From an uncultured Sinobacteraceae bacterium (GTDB taxonomy: Bacteria; Pseudomonadota; Gammaproteobacteria; Nevskiales; Nevskiaceae), in NCBI GenBank assembly GCA_903822975.1, contig CAIJRD010000004.1, positions 1 to 64,000 of the forward strand: DNA of 64,000 nt. The letters are read 5' to 3'. Both the position numbers and the translations under genes were made by a program. Of this stretch, positions 7,999 to 19,530 are shown piece by piece. Below the pieces are notes generated by a model. That model did no database searches, had not been told where the DNA came from, and worked only from the letters and a program-made list of their open reading frames with translations. Each line of letters begins with the position of its first letter. Within the stretch, counting starts at the first letter, position 1.

Positions 7999-8693
7999 GC
8001 GAACCTGCAAGCAACCCAACCGAGGCGCTGGCATCGCGCGAGAGCGTCGTCGCCTATTTGAGGGCGCACCCCGAACTGCTGGTCGAGCACGCCGAGCTGC
8101 TCGAAAGTCTGGAAATCGCGCACTCCAGCGGCTCAGCCGTGTCCTTGATCGAACGCCAGGTGGAATTGCTGCGTGGCCGCAATGCGCGGCTTGAGGCGCG
8201 GCTCGAAAAGCTGATCGAAACCGCACGCGTCAACGAGCGCCGCGCCGACCACGTGCTGCGACTGGCGCGTGCCTTGATCCGCGCGCCGTCACTGGCGGCG
8301 ATCGTGGTCAGCTTCAAGGCGGCGATGCGCGAAGACTTCGATATCGACGAGGTCTTTATCGGCATCAACGGCAGCGCTTACAAGCGTCACGACATTGACG
8401 GCATCACGCCGCTCGAACCGAACACGCCGGTCGTGCGCGCCTATGACAACTTCATTCGCACGCGTCTGATCGAATGCGGCCCGATCGACGAAGCCCGCGC
8501 GAAGCTGCTGTTCCCGAAGGCCGAGGCGGCCATCGCGTCAGCGGCCGTGGTGCCGTTGGAGAAAGAGAAATATCTGGGCATGATCGCGCTCGGATCGCGC
8601 GATGCCGAACGCTTCCAGCCGCGCCAGGGAAAGTTATTTCTGGAAATGGTCGCCGAACTGGTGGCCGCCGCTGTGCGGGCACGACTGGCGTGA
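7986..8693 (+). CDS. DUF484 family protein (GAF-like)
   Basis: The protein has 235 residues. The GTG at 7986 is preceded by AAGGGAG at good spacing and lies inside the end of dapF; no earlier start fits. The N-terminal part (about 15-85) is helical with a coiled coil of R, E and L (residues 50-85), followed by a GAF-like domain. The biochemical function of DUF484 is unknown, but it sits between dapF and xerC in many gammaproteobacteria. Its stop overlaps the start of xerC by four bases, so the three are translationally coupled. Confidence 0.88.
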   Translation: MAEVSEPASNPTEALASRESVVAYLRAHPELLVEHAELLESLEIAHSSGSAVSLIERQVELLRGRNARLEARLEKLIETARVNERRADHVLRLARALIRAPSLAAIVVSFKAAMREDFDIDEVFIGINGSAYKRHDIDGITPLEPNTPVVRAYDNFIRTRLIECGPIDEARAKLLFPKAEAAIASAAVVPLEKEKYLGMIALGSRDAERFQPRQGKLFLEMVAELVAAAVRARLA

Positions 8694-9619
8694 GCGATGT
8701 CGGGGCTGCGCGCGATGCGCTCGCTGCCCTGCTGGACGATTACCTGCAGTACCTGCGCTACGAGCGCAAGGCCGCGATGGCCACACAAACGGCGGTCGCG
8801 CGCGAATGCGGCGTGTTCTTCGAGTTCTGCCGCGCACGCGGCATCGAGCAGCCACGTGCGGTTGATATCCACACCGTGCGCGCGTTCATCGCGACACGTC
8901 ACCGCGACGGTCTGCAGCCGCCGACGCTGCGTCGTTACCTCTCGTGCATCCGTGGTGTCTTTCGCCACGCGCTGAAGACCGGCGTGGCCTTGGCCAATCC
9001 GGCGGTGAGCGTGCGCGGACCGAAAGGCAAGCGCGTATTGCCGAAAGTGATCTCGGCCGAGGCACTCGGCGCAGCACTTGATCAAACACCGGAAGACGGC
9101 ATCGAAACCCGCGACCATGCGATGGTCGAGCTGTTCTATTCCGCCGGTTTGCGTCTGGCCGAACTGCACCAGCTCGACGTGCCGCCGGGCGTTGCGACCA
9201 GCGGCTTTCCCGAAGAAATCCGCGTCCTCGGCAAAGGCAGCAAGCAGCGCCTCGTGCCGGTCGGCAGTCACGCGCGCAAAGCGATCGATCGCTGGCTGAA
9301 AGATCGCGCGCAGTTTGCCGCCGCCGATGAAAACGCTTTGTTCGTCGGTGCGCGCGGTCGGCGCCTGAGCCGCGTCGGCATCGGCAACGCACTGAAGCAA
9401 TGGGCGACTCGCACCGGCTTGCCGGTGCATCTGCATCCGCACAAGCTGCGCCATTCGTTTGCCACACACCTGCTGGAAAATAGTGGCGATCTGCGCGCGG
9501 TGCAGGAACTGCTCGGACATGCCAATCTGGCGACCACACAGATCTACACGCAGCTCGACTGGAAACATCTCGCGCGCATTTACGACGACGCACACCCGCG
9601 GGCACGCCGCGGCGGTTGA
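8690..9619 (+). CDS. xerC: Tyrosine recombinase XerC
   Basis: XerC with XerD resolves chromosome dimers at dif next to the division septum. The GTG start at 8690 overlaps the DUF484 stop (GTGA) and gives 309 residues, close to the family length. The N-terminal SAM-like core-binding domain covers about 10-95. In the catalytic domain the first Arg is in SAGLRLAEL, the second box is HPHKLRHSFATHLL, and the late His and Tyr are in LLGHANLATTQIYTQ. The cluster position beside dapF and DUF484 favours XerC over XerD. Confidence 0.93.
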   Translation: MSDVGAARDALAALLDDYLQYLRYERKAAMATQTAVARECGVFFEFCRARGIEQPRAVDIHTVRAFIATRHRDGLQPPTLRRYLSCIRGVFRHALKTGVALANPAVSVRGPKGKRVLPKVISAEALGAALDQTPEDGIETRDHAMVELFYSAGLRLAELHQLDVPPGVATSGFPEEIRVLGKGSKQRLVPVGSHARKAIDRWLKDRAQFAAADENALFVGARGRRLSRVGIGNALKQWATRTGLPVHLHPHKLRHSFATHLLENSGDLRAVQELLGHANLATTQIYTQLDWKHLARIYDDAHPRARRGG

Positions 9620-9730
9620 GTCCGGTGGTTGATCGCTACCCGTGAGTGCCGCGTAGCTCCCATTCCGGCGCAGCGCTTGCAAGCCAAGCCGCAGGCTCGG
9701 CCGCACTTTCTACTTTCAAGGATGGTTCCG

Positions 9731-10762
<1,032 letters not shown>

Positions 10763-11062
10763 GATCGCGCACAGCGGCGATCAATTCGCCGCCGCGAAGT
10801 GGCGTCGCGCCCGCACGCAGGCGCTACGTCGTTCGGGCGACGCGTGGCGTCGCCTCGCGTCGCCTCGCCAAGTCCGTGCGGCTGCGGGTTTGCCACGCGG
10901 GCTCGATTGCCGCTGCCGCACGCGCACGACCGGTCGATCGCCGTCACGTCGCTTGCACTCGATCGGTGTTGCGTGCAGTTCGGTGATGACTTAGATATCT
11001 ACGCCGGTTCGACGGATGCATCGGGCGACTGGCCGCCCAACAAAGCCTGCTGCATCGCGCCG
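10763..11062. other. Intergenic region before hslV, no gene seen
   Basis: I find no credible gene in this GC-rich stretch. It contains a direct duplication of GCGTCGCCTC (10847-10866). Open frames here have shadow-like composition. Confidence 0.5.
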
Positions 11063-11093
11063 CTTGAAAAGCGCTCGGGGCGGGCACACATAA
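11063..11093 (+). promoter_or_regulatory. Candidate sigma-32 heat-shock promoter of hslVU
   Basis: CTTGAAA at 11063-11069 is a perfect match to the heat-shock -35 element. A weak -10 element (ACACATAA from 11086) follows after 16 bases, compared with CCCCATNT. It lies about 25 bp before the hslV start. HslVU is a classical sigma-32 operon, which supports the reading; the -10 match is only partial. Confidence 0.5.
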
Positions 11094-11117
11094 CTAGACC
11101 TCTTTCCAGGACGGCAT

Positions 11118-11657
11118 ATGCAACAGTTCGACGGCACCACCATTCTGAGCGTGCGTCGCGACGGCCAGGTCTGTATCGGCGGCGACGGGCAAGTCTCGAT
11201 GGGCAACACCATGGTCAAGGGCAATGCGCGCAAGGTGCGCCGGCTCTACAACAATCTCGTGCTCGCCGGTTTTGCCGGCGGCACCGCGGACGCGTTCACC
11301 TTGTTCGAACGCTTCGAAGGCAAGCTCGAAAAACACTCCGGCCAGTTGGTCAAGGCGGCGGTGGAAATGGCCAAGGACTGGCGCAGCGACCGCTATCTGC
11401 GCCGGCTCGAAGCGCTGCTGCTGGTTGCCGACAAGGACGCGACGCTGATGATCACCGGCAATGGCGACGTGATGGAGCCGGAAGCGCACGGCGTCATGGC
11501 GATCGGCTCCGGCGGACCGTACGCGGCAGCAGCCGCGCGCGCGCTGGTCGAGAACACGCAACTGGGTGCGCGTGAGATTGTCGAAAAATCGCTGCACGTC
11601 GCGGCCGACATCTGCATTTACACCAATCACAACCTGACCATCGAGGCGCTGCCATGA
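11118..11657 (+). CDS. hslV: ATP-dependent protease subunit HslV
   Basis: HslV is the proteolytic core of the HslVU (ClpYQ) protease. The 179-residue precursor begins [16 protein letters not shown]; by family rule the first Thr of TTILSVRR becomes the N-terminal nucleophile after autoprocessing. The GSGG motif (IGSGGPYA) near residue 130 is also present. AGGA precedes the ATG. Its stop overlaps the hslU start (ATGA), and a heat-shock-like promoter lies upstream. Confidence 0.95.
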   Translation: MQQFDGTTILSVRRDGQVCIGGDGQVSMGNTMVKGNARKVRRLYNNLVLAGFAGGTADAFTLFERFEGKLEKHSGQLVKAAVEMAKDWRSDRYLRRLEALLLVADKDATLMITGNGDVMEPEAHGVMAIGSGGPYAAAAARALVENTQLGAREIVEKSLHVAADICIYTNHNLTIEALP

Positions 11658-13039
11658 CCGCAGCCGAGAAAATGACCCTAGCTCCGGAAGGCAACTTGAG
11701 CGGCGGCGCGGCGATGACGCCGCGCGAAATCGTCGGCGAACTCGACAAGCACATCGTCGGCCAGCATGCCGCGAAGAAAGCCGTCGCCATTGCCTTGCGC
11801 AACCGCTGGCGCCGGCAGCAGACGCCGGAGGCGATCCGCGGCGAGATCACGCCGAAGAACATCCTGATGATCGGGCCGACCGGCGTCGGCAAAACCGAGA
11901 TCGCGCGCCGCGTCGCCAAGCTGGCGAATGCGCCGTTCGTGAAGGTCGAAGCGACCAAGTTCACCGAGGTCGGCTATGTCGGTCGCGATGTCGACACCAT
12001 AATTCGCGACCTGGTCGATGTCGCCGTCAAGCAGACGCGCGAACAGGCGATGCTGCGCGAGCGCGCCAAGGCCGAGGCGGCCGCCGAGGAGCGTGTGCTC
12101 GACACGCTGCTGCCGCAGCCGCAGAACTTCGGCGAGGCCAGCGCGGTGCGCGAGAGCGAGAACGGCGCCGCGCGTCAGGTGTTCCGCAAGCGCCTGCGCG
12201 AGGGCAAGCTCGACGACACCGAAATCGAGCTCAAGCTGCTCGCGGCGGCGCCGCAGATGAACATCGTCGGTCCGCCCGGCATGGAGGACATGACCCAGCA
12301 ACTGCAGGGCATGTTCAAGAACCTCGGTGGCGGTCAGCAGAAAACGCGCAAGCTGAAAATCAAGGAGGCACTGCGCCTGTTGACCGATGAGGAAGCCGCC
12401 AAGCTGGTCGACGAGGAAGCGATCCGTGCCGAAGCGCTGAAGAACACCGAGGACAACGGCATCGTGTTCCTCGACGAGCTCGACAAGGTGTGCAAGCGTG
12501 CCGAATACGCTGGCGCCGACGTATCGCGCGAAGGCGTGCAGCGCGACCTGCTGCCGCTGATCGAAGGCTGCACCGTCACCACCAAGTACGGCGCGCTGAA
12601 GACCGACCACATCCTGTTCATCGCCAGCGGCGCATTCCACATGGCCAAGCCGAGCGATCTGATTCCGGAACTGCAGGGCCGCTTGCCGATCCGCGTCGAA
12701 CTCGAAGCGCTCAGTGCAAACGACTTCGTGCGCATTCTGAGCGAGCCGACCCATTCGCTGACCGAGCAGTACAAGGCGCTGCTGGCGACCGAGGGCGTCA
12801 CCGTTGCGTTTGCCGCCGACGGCTTGCAGCGTCTCGCCGATATCGCCTGGCAGGTCAACGAACAGACCGAGAACATCGGCGCACGCCGCCTGCACACGGT
12901 GATGGAGCGGCTGATGGAAGAAGCCGCGTTCGAGGCCTCGGAGATCTCCGGCACGACGCTGACGGTCGATGCCACCTATGTCGACAGCAAGCTTGAAAAG
13001 CTCGCCGGCGATGAAGACCTGAGCCGGTATATCCTCTAG
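11654..13039 (+). CDS. hslU: HslU ATPase subunit of the HslVU protease
   Basis: HslU is the AAA+ unfoldase that feeds HslV. The protein of 461 residues has Walker [10 protein letters not shown] (about 75-83), Walker [10 protein letters not shown] (about 272-280), an I-domain between them, and the sensor region in [10 protein letters not shown]. The usual family start [17 protein letters not shown] lies at residue 21 (11714). The start at 11654 overlaps hslV by ATGA, so either a 20-residue N-terminal extension is made or translation begins at 11714. Confidence 0.95.
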   Translation: MTAAEKMTLAPEGNLSGGAAMTPREIVGELDKHIVGQHAAKKAVAIALRNRWRRQQTPEAIRGEITPKNILMIGPTGVGKTEIARRVAKLANAPFVKVEATKFTEVGYVGRDVDTIIRDLVDVAVKQTREQAMLRERAKAEAAAEERVLDTLLPQPQNFGEASAVRESENGAARQVFRKRLREGKLDDTEIELKLLAAAPQMNIVGPPGMEDMTQQLQGMFKNLGGGQQKTRKLKIKEALRLLTDEEAAKLVDEEAIRAEALKNTEDNGIVFLDELDKVCKRAEYAGADVSREGVQRDLLPLIEGCTVTTKYGALKTDHILFIASGAFHMAKPSDLIPELQGRLPIRVELEALSANDFVRILSEPTHSLTEQYKALLATEGVTVAFAADGLQRLADIAWQVNEQTENIGARRLHTVMERLMEEAAFEASEISGTTLTVDATYVDSKLEKLAGDEDLSRYIL

Positions 13040-13052
13040 CCCAGGTTCGCGG

Positions 13053-13075
13053 GCGGCGCCCAGATCAGGCGCCGC
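13053..13075 (+). terminator. Hairpin after hslU
   Basis: GCGGCGCC and GGCGCCGC form a perfect 8-bp stem with a 7-base loop, starting 14 bp after the hslU stop. No T-tract follows, so it may be a Rho-assisted stop, a processing site or simply chance in GC-rich DNA. Confidence 0.3.
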
Positions 13076-13170
13076 TTGCAGGCGCCGCCAAGCGCCTTCG
13101 ACGTGTCAGGATGGCCGATGAAGACTCCGCACACATTTGCCGCGCAAACATCGCGCTCGGGCGTACACGC

Positions 13171-13608
13171 ATGAGCGTGCCGACCCGCATCGTCCACCAC
13201 AAAAAGCGCTGCAGCCTCGAAGTCGGCTTTGCCGACGGCAGCCAGTTCGATCTGCCCTGCGAATATCTGCGCGTGTTTTCGCCATCGGCGGAAGTGCGCG
13301 GTCACGGCGGCGGCGAGCCGATGCTGGTCGGCGGCAAGCGCCTGGTGAATATCGTCGCGGTCGAACCGGTCGGACGCTATGCCGTGCGACTGCGTTTCGA
13401 CGACGGCCACGATACCGGCCTCTACACCTGGAGCGGCTTGCAAGAACTCGCCGCGCAACACGAAGCCTGGTGGGCGCGTTATCTCGAACGGCTCGCCGAG
13501 CACGGCATGTCGCGCGATTCGGCAGTGACCAAGCTATCTGCACTGGGTGCCGGCAAGCACGCGCCGCCGACCATCGACGCGCTCAAAGCAGGAGTTCACA
13601 AACCATGA
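13171..13608 (+). CDS. DUF971 family protein
   Basis: The start [18 protein letters not shown] at 13171 matches the family; an in-frame ATG at 13111 would add 20 uncharacteristic residues. The 145-residue protein has the compact beta-rich DUF971 fold with [20 protein letters not shown] and the aromatic GLYTWSGL box. DUF971 domains are linked by family knowledge to Fe-S or Mo cofactor proteins, but no function is proved. It commonly follows hslU in this lineage. The stop overlaps the def start (ATGA). Confidence 0.85.
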   Translation: MSVPTRIVHHKKRCSLEVGFADGSQFDLPCEYLRVFSPSAEVRGHGGGEPMLVGGKRLVNIVAVEPVGRYAVRLRFDDGHDTGLYTWSGLQELAAQHEAWWARYLERLAEHGMSRDSAVTKLSALGAGKHAPPTIDALKAGVHKP

Positions 13609-14135
13609 TCCGCGACGTGTTGCGCATGGGCGATCCGCGCCTGCTGCAAGTGTCCAAGCCGGTCGAGCGCTTCGGCACGCCCGAACTTGCGGCGCTGATC
13701 CACGATATGCAGGACACCATGGCCGCATTGAATGGCGCCGGACTCGCGGCACCGCAGATCGGTGTGGGCTTGCGCGTGGTGATGTTTGGCGTTGCGCGCA
13801 ATCCGCGTTATCCGGATGCCGAGGAAGTACCGTTTACCGTGCTGTGCAATCCGGTGCTGACGCCGCTCGCCGAGGAATTCGAAGATGGCTGGGAAGGCTG
13901 CCTGAGCGTGCCCGGCATGCGCGGTGTGGTGCCGCGCTACACGCGGCTGCGCTACAGCGGGTTCGATCCCAAGGGCACGCCGATCACCCGCGAGGCGAGC
14001 GATTTCCATGCGCGCGTCGTGCAGCACGAATGCGATCACCTCGACGGCGTGCTGTATCCGATGCGCATCCGCGACCTGCGCCAGTTCGGCTTTACCGAAG
14101 AGTTGTTTCCGGGCGAGGACATCGCCGACGACTAG
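13605..14135 (+). CDS. def: Peptide deformylase
   Basis: Deformylase removes the N-formyl group from nascent proteins. The 176-residue protein has the three family motifs: [10 protein letters not shown] (about 45-54), EGCLSVP (about 101-107) and QHECDHLDG (about 143-151), where the Cys and two His bind the metal and the Glu is catalytic. AGGAG lies 10 bases before the ATG, which overlaps the end of the DUF971 gene. Coupling to DUF971 and not to fmt suggests this may be a second, non-canonical def copy; the rest of the genome is not visible. Confidence 0.93.
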   Translation: MIRDVLRMGDPRLLQVSKPVERFGTPELAALIHDMQDTMAALNGAGLAAPQIGVGLRVVMFGVARNPRYPDAEEVPFTVLCNPVLTPLAEEFEDGWEGCLSVPGMRGVVPRYTRLRYSGFDPKGTPITREASDFHARVVQHECDHLDGVLYPMRIRDLRQFGFTEELFPGEDIADD

Positions 14136-14361
14136 GCGCGGCGCGCGCACCTGCAACGCAGGGCTTCGACGCGTTACAGCTCGTACGCGTTGCGATTGGA
14201 CGGCAAGCGTTGTGTTCGCGTCGCCACTTCAGCGCCCAGACTCGCACGCGGCGCGGCGCTCGTGGCATGGACACGCCGTGCTGCACACCGCTGCAGGCGC
14301 GGCGGACGCCCCGTGCAATGCCGTCGCGAGCGAGCCCGCCGAGTCTCCAGCCGATCGCAGC

Positions 14362-15420
14362 TCAGAACTGGTAAGAGAACTCCGCCGAGCCATACAGATC
14401 GCGACTCGGTTGTCCGCTGTACTCGGCGGTGCGCAGCACCGCGCTCAAATCGGCGCGCAGGCGCCGGGTAATGAACAGGCTGCCGCCGCCGACGAAATCG
14501 GCGACTTCCTGCTTGCGGCCAAGATCGTTGCCGAGTTCTTGCGCGCCGTCGATGAAGCGGTTGTAGAACACGCGCCGTCCCTGCGCACCGGCGAACAGGT
14601 AGAAATGCAGCTTGCCGTCGACCAGCGCGCGCTCGTCGACGTACGCAGTGCCTGAAGGCGCCGGGCGAATGTGCTCGGGTCCGTAGTCCGCATGCAGTGC
14701 ATTGCCGATGCGCAGCAGTGCGCCGATATCGGCATAACGCATCACGGTGCCGAGGCTGACGCCCGCTTCCGGAACCAGATCGACGCCGAATCCGCTGCCG
14801 AAGTCAAGCCCGATGCGACGGTGATAGTCGTACGAAAACTGCAAGGCGGCGCGATTGCGCAGCTGGTACTTCCAGCCGGCAGCTTTGCGGAAACCGGCCA
14901 GCGCGTGATAGCCGTTCTGCACCTGTTCGCCGAGCGCCGCCGGGCCTACCACGCCGAGCTGGGCTTCGAGGTTGTGCAGGCTGTGGCCATCGTTTTCCTG
15001 CAGCCAGTTGCCGCCGGTATACAGCCAGGCGGCGTAGGGACGATCGTTCGGGTCGGGCGGCAGGACGTGGATATCGGTCGGCGTGAATTCGCTTTGCCCG
15101 AGCACCTGCCATTCGAAACGCCGCTGGCTGCCGGCTTCGCTGCGATACATCGGCAGCACCACGCCGAGCGCATCGAAGCTGCGATCCCAAAAGCCGCCGC
15201 CGGCCAAGCTGCCGGAAAGCCAGCTGAGGCGCAGGCCCTGCGTGTAGTGGCGATCCTGATGGCTCAGCATGCCGTCGTTTTCTTCGATCAGGCCGAAGCG
15301 CCCGCCTGTGTGCACTTCGTCGGCCAGCGCCACGACGGTCGTCGAAACGCCAACCGCCAGCACTGCGGCACCCAAGCTGCGGCGCAGTGCCGTTAAAACA
15401 TCCATGTACTGCACTGGCAT
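14362..15420 (-). CDS. LpxR-like lipid A 3'-O-deacylase, outer membrane (DUF2219)
   Basis: The protein has 352 residues from the ATG at 15420, which has AGGG five bases upstream; a longer start at 15453 is less likely. A signal peptide (to about residue 34) is followed by an amphipathic barrel ending in EFSYQF. The landmarks EENDGM, HYTQGLRLSW, RPYAAWLY and NGYHALAGF correspond to LpxR features, including the Asn-Asp pair and the His of the active site by family knowledge. LpxR removes 3'-acyloxyacyl chains from lipid A. It is a lone gene, separated from def by about 225 bp. Confidence 0.8.
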   Translation of the reverse strand: MPVQYMDVLTALRRSLGAAVLAVGVSTTVVALADEVHTGGRFGLIEENDGMLSHQDRHYTQGLRLSWLSGSLAGGGFWDRSFDALGVVLPMYRSEAGSQRRFEWQVLGQSEFTPTDIHVLPPDPNDRPYAAWLYTGGNWLQENDGHSLHNLEAQLGVVGPAALGEQVQNGYHALAGFRKAAGWKYQLRNRAALQFSYDYHRRIGLDFGSGFGVDLVPEAGVSLGTVMRYADIGALLRIGNALHADYGPEHIRPAPSGTAYVDERALVDGKLHFYLFAGAQGRRVFYNRFIDGAQELGNDLGRKQEVADFVGGGSLFITRRLRADLSAVLRTAEYSGQPSRDLYGSAEFSYQF

Positions 15421-15593
15421 ATCTACCCTGTTGATACGGCTCGCGACGGGCAAGCGGGGGGGGCTCCACGCTCATACGGAACTTACGACTGCGGGCTTGC
15501 GACCTGCGGAGCCACGAGGAATTCGAATCACCGGTCGCCGCGCGCGACGACGATACGGGATAATAGCGAACGCTCACCGACCGATGCTCGCGC

Positions 15594-16361
15594 ATGTCCC
15601 AGCAACCACCCGGTTCCCGCAAAGGCTACACCCACTTCGGCTTCGAAGAAGTGCCGGTGGGCGACAAGCAGAAGCGCGTCGAGGGCGTGTTCTCGTCGGT
15701 CGCCAGCCGCTATGACGTGATGAACGACCTGATGTCGATGGGCGTACACCGCATCTGGAAACGATTCGCGGTGGATCTCGCCGGCGTGCGCAAGGGCGAG
15801 CGCGTACTCGATGTGGCCGGCGGCACCGGCGATCTCGCACGCGAATTCCGCAAGGCCGCGGGTCCGACCGGCTTCGTCGCACTGGCCGACATCAACGCCG
15901 AAATGCTGGGCCAAGGTCGCGAGCGGCTCGCCGACAAGGGCGTGGTCGACATTCCGCTGATTCAGGCCAATGCCGAGAAGCTGCCCTTCGCCGAAAACAG
16001 CTTCGACTGCATCACCATCGGTTTCGGTCTGCGCAACGTCACCGACAAGGATGCCGCACTGGCCTCGATGACCAAGGCGCTGAAGCCGGGCGGGCGCCTG
16101 CTGGTGCTGGAATTCTCCAAGCCGCTGAACAAGGGCTTGTCGAAGGTGTATGACCAGTACTCGTTCAAGCTGCTGCCCTTGATGGGCCGGCTGGTCGCCA
16201 ACGATGCGGCGAGTTATCGCTACCTCGCCGAGAGCATCCGCATGCATCCCGACCAGGACACGCTGAAAGGCATGATGGAAAACGCCGGCCTCGGCCGCGT
16301 GCAGGTCTATAACCTCACCGGCGGCATCGTCGCCGTGCATCGCGGATACCGCATGGAATGA
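15594..16361 (+). CDS. ubiE: Ubiquinone/menaquinone C-methyltransferase
   Basis: UbiE adds the C2 methyl group in ubiquinone synthesis using S-adenosylmethionine. The protein of 255 residues has the SAM motif [12 protein letters not shown] (about 69-80), the post-I acidic residue in VALADIN, and the family tail [30 protein letters not shown] near residue 33 is also typical. It opens the ubiE-ubiJ-ubiB cluster, all on the plus strand with gaps of about 30 bp. Confidence 0.96.
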   Translation: MSQQPPGSRKGYTHFGFEEVPVGDKQKRVEGVFSSVASRYDVMNDLMSMGVHRIWKRFAVDLAGVRKGERVLDVAGGTGDLAREFRKAAGPTGFVALADINAEMLGQGRERLADKGVVDIPLIQANAEKLPFAENSFDCITIGFGLRNVTDKDAALASMTKALKPGGRLLVLEFSKPLNKGLSKVYDQYSFKLLPLMGRLVANDAASYRYLAESIRMHPDQDTLKGMMENAGLGRVQVYNLTGGIVAVHRGYRME

Positions 16362-16392
16362 AGCGCGCGTCGGTTTCGCATTCTTCGGCTGC

Positions 16393-17022
16393 ATGTCTGC
16401 GATGAGCGCGCCGGCCGTGGTGTGCGCGACGGTTGAAGTCGCGCTGAACCGTTACCTCGGGCTCGAACGCTCGGCGTTGGCAGAATGCGCCGCGCTCGAC
16501 GGCAAGGCCTTGGCGCTGAGCATCAGCGATCTCGGCTGGACCTTCGTGATCGAGCCGCACGCCGGCGGGGTGCGCGTTGCAGGCGACCTCGAGCGCGTGC
16601 CGGATGTTCGCGTCACCGCACCCAGCCTGCGTCTCGCCCGCCTGGCGTTCCACACCGCGAGCGGCGCGCCGGGCTTGCCCAGCGGCCTCGACGTGGAAGG
16701 CGATACCGAGCTGCTGACACGCTTCAATGCCTTGCTTGCGCGCGTCGGCTTCGAACCGGAAGAACTCGCCGCGAAGTTCCTCGGCGATGCGGCCGCGCAT
16801 CGCGTGGTCGGCACGCTGAAGAACCTGTTCGGCTGGGGCCGCTCCGCCGCGCAGCGCCTGTCGCTCGACACCGCCGAATACCTCACCGAAGAAACCGAAG
16901 ACCTCGCGCGCGGTGCCGACATCGGTGACTGGATGGACGCCGTCGACACGCTGCGCGAAGACACCGATCGGCTCGAAGCGCGCCTGGCTCGGCTCGAACG
17001 CGCAGCCGGCGCCGCAGACTAA
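16393..17022 (+). CDS. ubiJ: Ubiquinone biosynthesis accessory factor UbiJ (SCP2 domain)
   Basis: UbiJ is a lipid-binding scaffold of the soluble ubiquinone-synthesis complex. The 209-residue protein has an N-terminal SCP2-like domain (about 15-115) and a C-terminal helical stretch with a coiled coil ([16 protein letters not shown] near 187-202), as in the family. Identification rests largely on its place between ubiE and ubiB, with sequence features in agreement. Confidence 0.88.
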   Translation: MSAMSAPAVVCATVEVALNRYLGLERSALAECAALDGKALALSISDLGWTFVIEPHAGGVRVAGDLERVPDVRVTAPSLRLARLAFHTASGAPGLPSGLDVEGDTELLTRFNALLARVGFEPEELAAKFLGDAAAHRVVGTLKNLFGWGRSAAQRLSLDTAEYLTEETEDLARGADIGDWMDAVDTLREDTDRLEARLARLERAAGAAD

Positions 17023-17051
17023 AACCGCAAGCAGCGCTGACCCACACCTCC

Positions 17052-18689
17052 ATGCTCGGACTCGGCCGCATCCCCCGCATCTGGCAGATCGTTTCGGTCG
17101 TGCGCCGTTACGACCTCGGCGAATTCTTAAGCCGCAATCCGAGACGCAAGCCGAGCCGCGATCCGCGACCGGCCGGCGAGCGCCTGCGCTTAGCACTGGA
17201 AGAACTTGGCCCGGTGTTCGTCAAGTTCGGCCAGGCCCTGTCGACGCGGCCCGACATCCTGCCGGCCGAAGTCGCGATGGAGCTGGCCAAGCTGCAGGAC
17301 CGCGTGCCGCCGTTCCCCGGTGCCGAAGCGCGCAAGATCATCGAAGCGGCACTCGGCAAACGCATCGACGAGGTCTACTCGGAATTCGACGAAGTGCCGC
17401 TGGCCTCGGCCTCGGTGGCACAGGTACACGCGGCGCGACTCAAACCCACCAGCGCCGACGATCCGGGTTTCGAGGTCGTCATCAAGGTGCTGCGTCCGGA
17501 TGTCGAAGCGCAGGTCGAGCGCGACGTAGCGCTATTGCGCGCGCTCGCCGATCTGGCCGAGCGCTGGCATCCGGCCGGCAAGCGCCTGCGGCCGAAAGCG
17601 GTGGTCGCCGAATACGAGAAGGTGATCTTCGACGAGCTCGACATGATGCGCGAAGCCGCCAACTGCGCGCTGCTGCGGCGCAACTGGCTCGGCTCCGAGC
17701 TGATCTATCACCCGCTGGTGTTCTGGGATCAGACCCGGCCGACGGTGCTGACGATGGAGCGCATTCACGGCGTGAGCTTGCGCGAGCTCGATCATCTGCG
17801 CGCGATCGGTTGCAATTTTCAGGTGTTGGCCGAGCGCGGCGTCGAAATCTTTTTCAAGCAGGTGTTCCGCGACAACTTCTTTCACGCGGACATGCACCCC
17901 GGCAACATCTTCGTCGACATCTCGAACCTGAAGAAGCCGAGCTATCTGGCGATCGACTTCGGCATTGTCGGCACGCTGACGCAATCCGATCAACGCTATC
18001 TGGCCGAGAACTTCCTGGCGTTCTTCAATCGCGACTACCGCCGCGTCGCCGAGCTGCATCTGGAGTCCGGCTGGATTCCGAAAACCACGCGGCTGGAAGA
18101 TTTCGAGAGCGCAATCCGCACCGTTTGCGAACCGATCTTCGGCAAGCCGATCAAGGAAATCTCGTTTGGCTTTTTCCTGCTGCGCCTGTTCCAGATCGCG
18201 CGCCGCTTCGATTACCAGGTTCAGCCGCAACTGGTGCTGCTGCAGAAGACGCTGCTGACGGTCGAAGGTCTCGGCCGCCAGCTGTATCCGGATCTCGATC
18301 TGTGGAAGACCGCGAAGCCGGTGATGGAACAATGGATGTGGGACCGGATCGGTCCGAGCGCACAGATCACGCGCTTGAAGGAACGCGCGCCGCTGCTGGT
18401 CGAGTCGTTGCCGGAGCTGGCCGAACGCGCGCTGAAGCTGCTGGCCAACGGCGGTCCGGCGAATGGCGGCGCCAATGCCGAAGCGATCGATGCGCTGCGT
18501 GATGAGATCCGTGCGGCCAATCGTCGCGTATTGTTTGCCGCCGGCGGCGCAACCGCCTGGCTCGGTGGCCTGCTGTTCTATGGCCTCACCGCGCACAGCC
18601 CGCCCGAGCGCAGCAGCCTGATCGTCGCGGCAGCACTGGCGGTGGCCGGCGCCTGGTTGTGGCGGCTGGCACTGCGCCGTCCGGGCTGA
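17052..18689 (+). CDS. ubiB: Ubiquinone biosynthesis ATPase/kinase-like protein
   Basis: UbiB is an atypical protein-kinase-like ATPase needed for aerobic ubiquinone synthesis. The protein of 545 residues shows the KxGQ motif in [17 protein letters not shown] (about 56-72), the Ala-rich loop [11 protein letters not shown], a catalytic-type HADMHPGNI and the metal-binding AIDFGIVG. Two C-terminal hydrophobic segments (about 495-540) anchor it in the inner membrane. It closes the ubi cluster. Confidence 0.95.
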   Translation: MLGLGRIPRIWQIVSVVRRYDLGEFLSRNPRRKPSRDPRPAGERLRLALEELGPVFVKFGQALSTRPDILPAEVAMELAKLQDRVPPFPGAEARKIIEAALGKRIDEVYSEFDEVPLASASVAQVHAARLKPTSADDPGFEVVIKVLRPDVEAQVERDVALLRALADLAERWHPAGKRLRPKAVVAEYEKVIFDELDMMREAANCALLRRNWLGSELIYHPLVFWDQTRPTVLTMERIHGVSLRELDHLRAIGCNFQVLAERGVEIFFKQVFRDNFFHADMHPGNIFVDISNLKKPSYLAIDFGIVGTLTQSDQRYLAENFLAFFNRDYRRVAELHLESGWIPKTTRLEDFESAIRTVCEPIFGKPIKEISFGFFLLRLFQIARRFDYQVQPQLVLLQKTLLTVEGLGRQLYPDLDLWKTAKPVMEQWMWDRIGPSAQITRLKERAPLLVESLPELAERALKLLANGGPANGGANAEAIDALRDEIRAANRRVLFAAGGATAWLGGLLFYGLTAHSPPERSSLIVAAALAVAGAWLWRLALRRPG

Positions 18690-19029
18690 GGCGCCCCGAC
18701 GCAAAGCCAGCAGCGAGACGGTATTCAAGCCGCTTAGCGATTTCTTGTTCGGCCAGTTGGCGGAGAACGAGACGGCGTAATGCAGCGAGTTGCGCACCAC
18801 CCTTTGCTTGGACGCGAATGAACGGGATCGCGCGGCAACATCGCCTGAAATGATTTTTGAAGCTTCACTGTAGTCGCGCGCGACGACTCGAATCGATACC
18901 GATACCGATACCGATACCGATACCGCTACAGACTGCGCACGACCGCGCACGACCGCACGCAAAGCGCTTGCGTAGTCGATCGAACTCGCAACGGTCCCCG
19001 CAGTCCATGCCGATTAACCATCATTGCGT
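18690..19029. other. Intergenic region after ubiB with a hexanucleotide repeat
   Basis: No gene is evident. The only structure is the GATACC array at 18895-18924; the rest has no convincing coding frame, promoter or terminator. Confidence 0.5.
18895..18924. repeat. Tandem repeat GATACC x5
   Basis: Five perfect head-to-tail copies of the 6-bp unit occur in the ubiB to DUF4112 gap. Slippage could change the copy number. No gene function is attached to it. Confidence 0.9.
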
Positions 19030-19530
19030 ATGCTCAGACCCATGCAGACTTCTTCCGAACCCGTCGAACAGCCACACGATGCCGAACGCGCACGCATCCG
19101 CGCGTTGGTCGGCTTCTGCGACCAGGTTGCCTGGTGGCTCGACGACTGTCTGCGCATTCCCGGCACACGTTTCCGCTTCGGACTCGATGCGATAGTCGGC
19201 GTGTTTCCGGTAGCCGGCGACGCACTCGGCTTTGCGGTATCGGCACTGACGATGGCGCGTGCTGCGCGCGATGGCGTGCCGCGCAGCCTGTTGCTGAAGA
19301 TGGGACGCAACGTCGTGATCGATCTGGTCGGCAGCATCGTGCCGGTGTTCGGCGATGTGTTCGATGCGGCGTTCAAGGCGCATCGACGCAACGTCAACTT
19401 GCTGCGCGCGCACTACGCCGCGCAACTGCCGGCGGAGCCGGCGCGCCAGCGCGCACCCTGGTTCGTCGGCGCGCTCGCAACGCTCGCCGTCAGCGCGTTG
19501 ATCTGGGCGGCCTGGAATCTGTTGAAGTAA
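19030..19530 (+). CDS. DUF4112 family membrane protein
   Basis: The protein has 166 residues from the ATG at 19030 (a second ATG is at 19042; neither has a clear ribosome-binding site). The core LDDCLRIPGTRFRFGLDAIV followed by GVFPVAGDALGF and GSIVPVFGDVFDAAFKAHRRN is the DUF4112 signature. A hydrophobic segment lies around 60-80 and a C-terminal transmembrane helix at about 146-163. The function of the family is unknown. Its neighbours give no clue. Confidence 0.8.
   Translation: MLRPMQTSSEPVEQPHDAERARIRALVGFCDQVAWWLDDCLRIPGTRFRFGLDAIVGVFPVAGDALGFAVSALTMARAARDGVPRSLLLKMGRNVVIDLVGSIVPVFGDVFDAAFKAHRRNVNLLRAHYAAQLPAEPARQRAPWFVGALATLAVSALIWAAWNLLK

Noticed and set aside
17532-18962. Minus-strand frame opposite ubiB
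   Set aside because: ubiB motifs decide the strand; the other frame is composition only.
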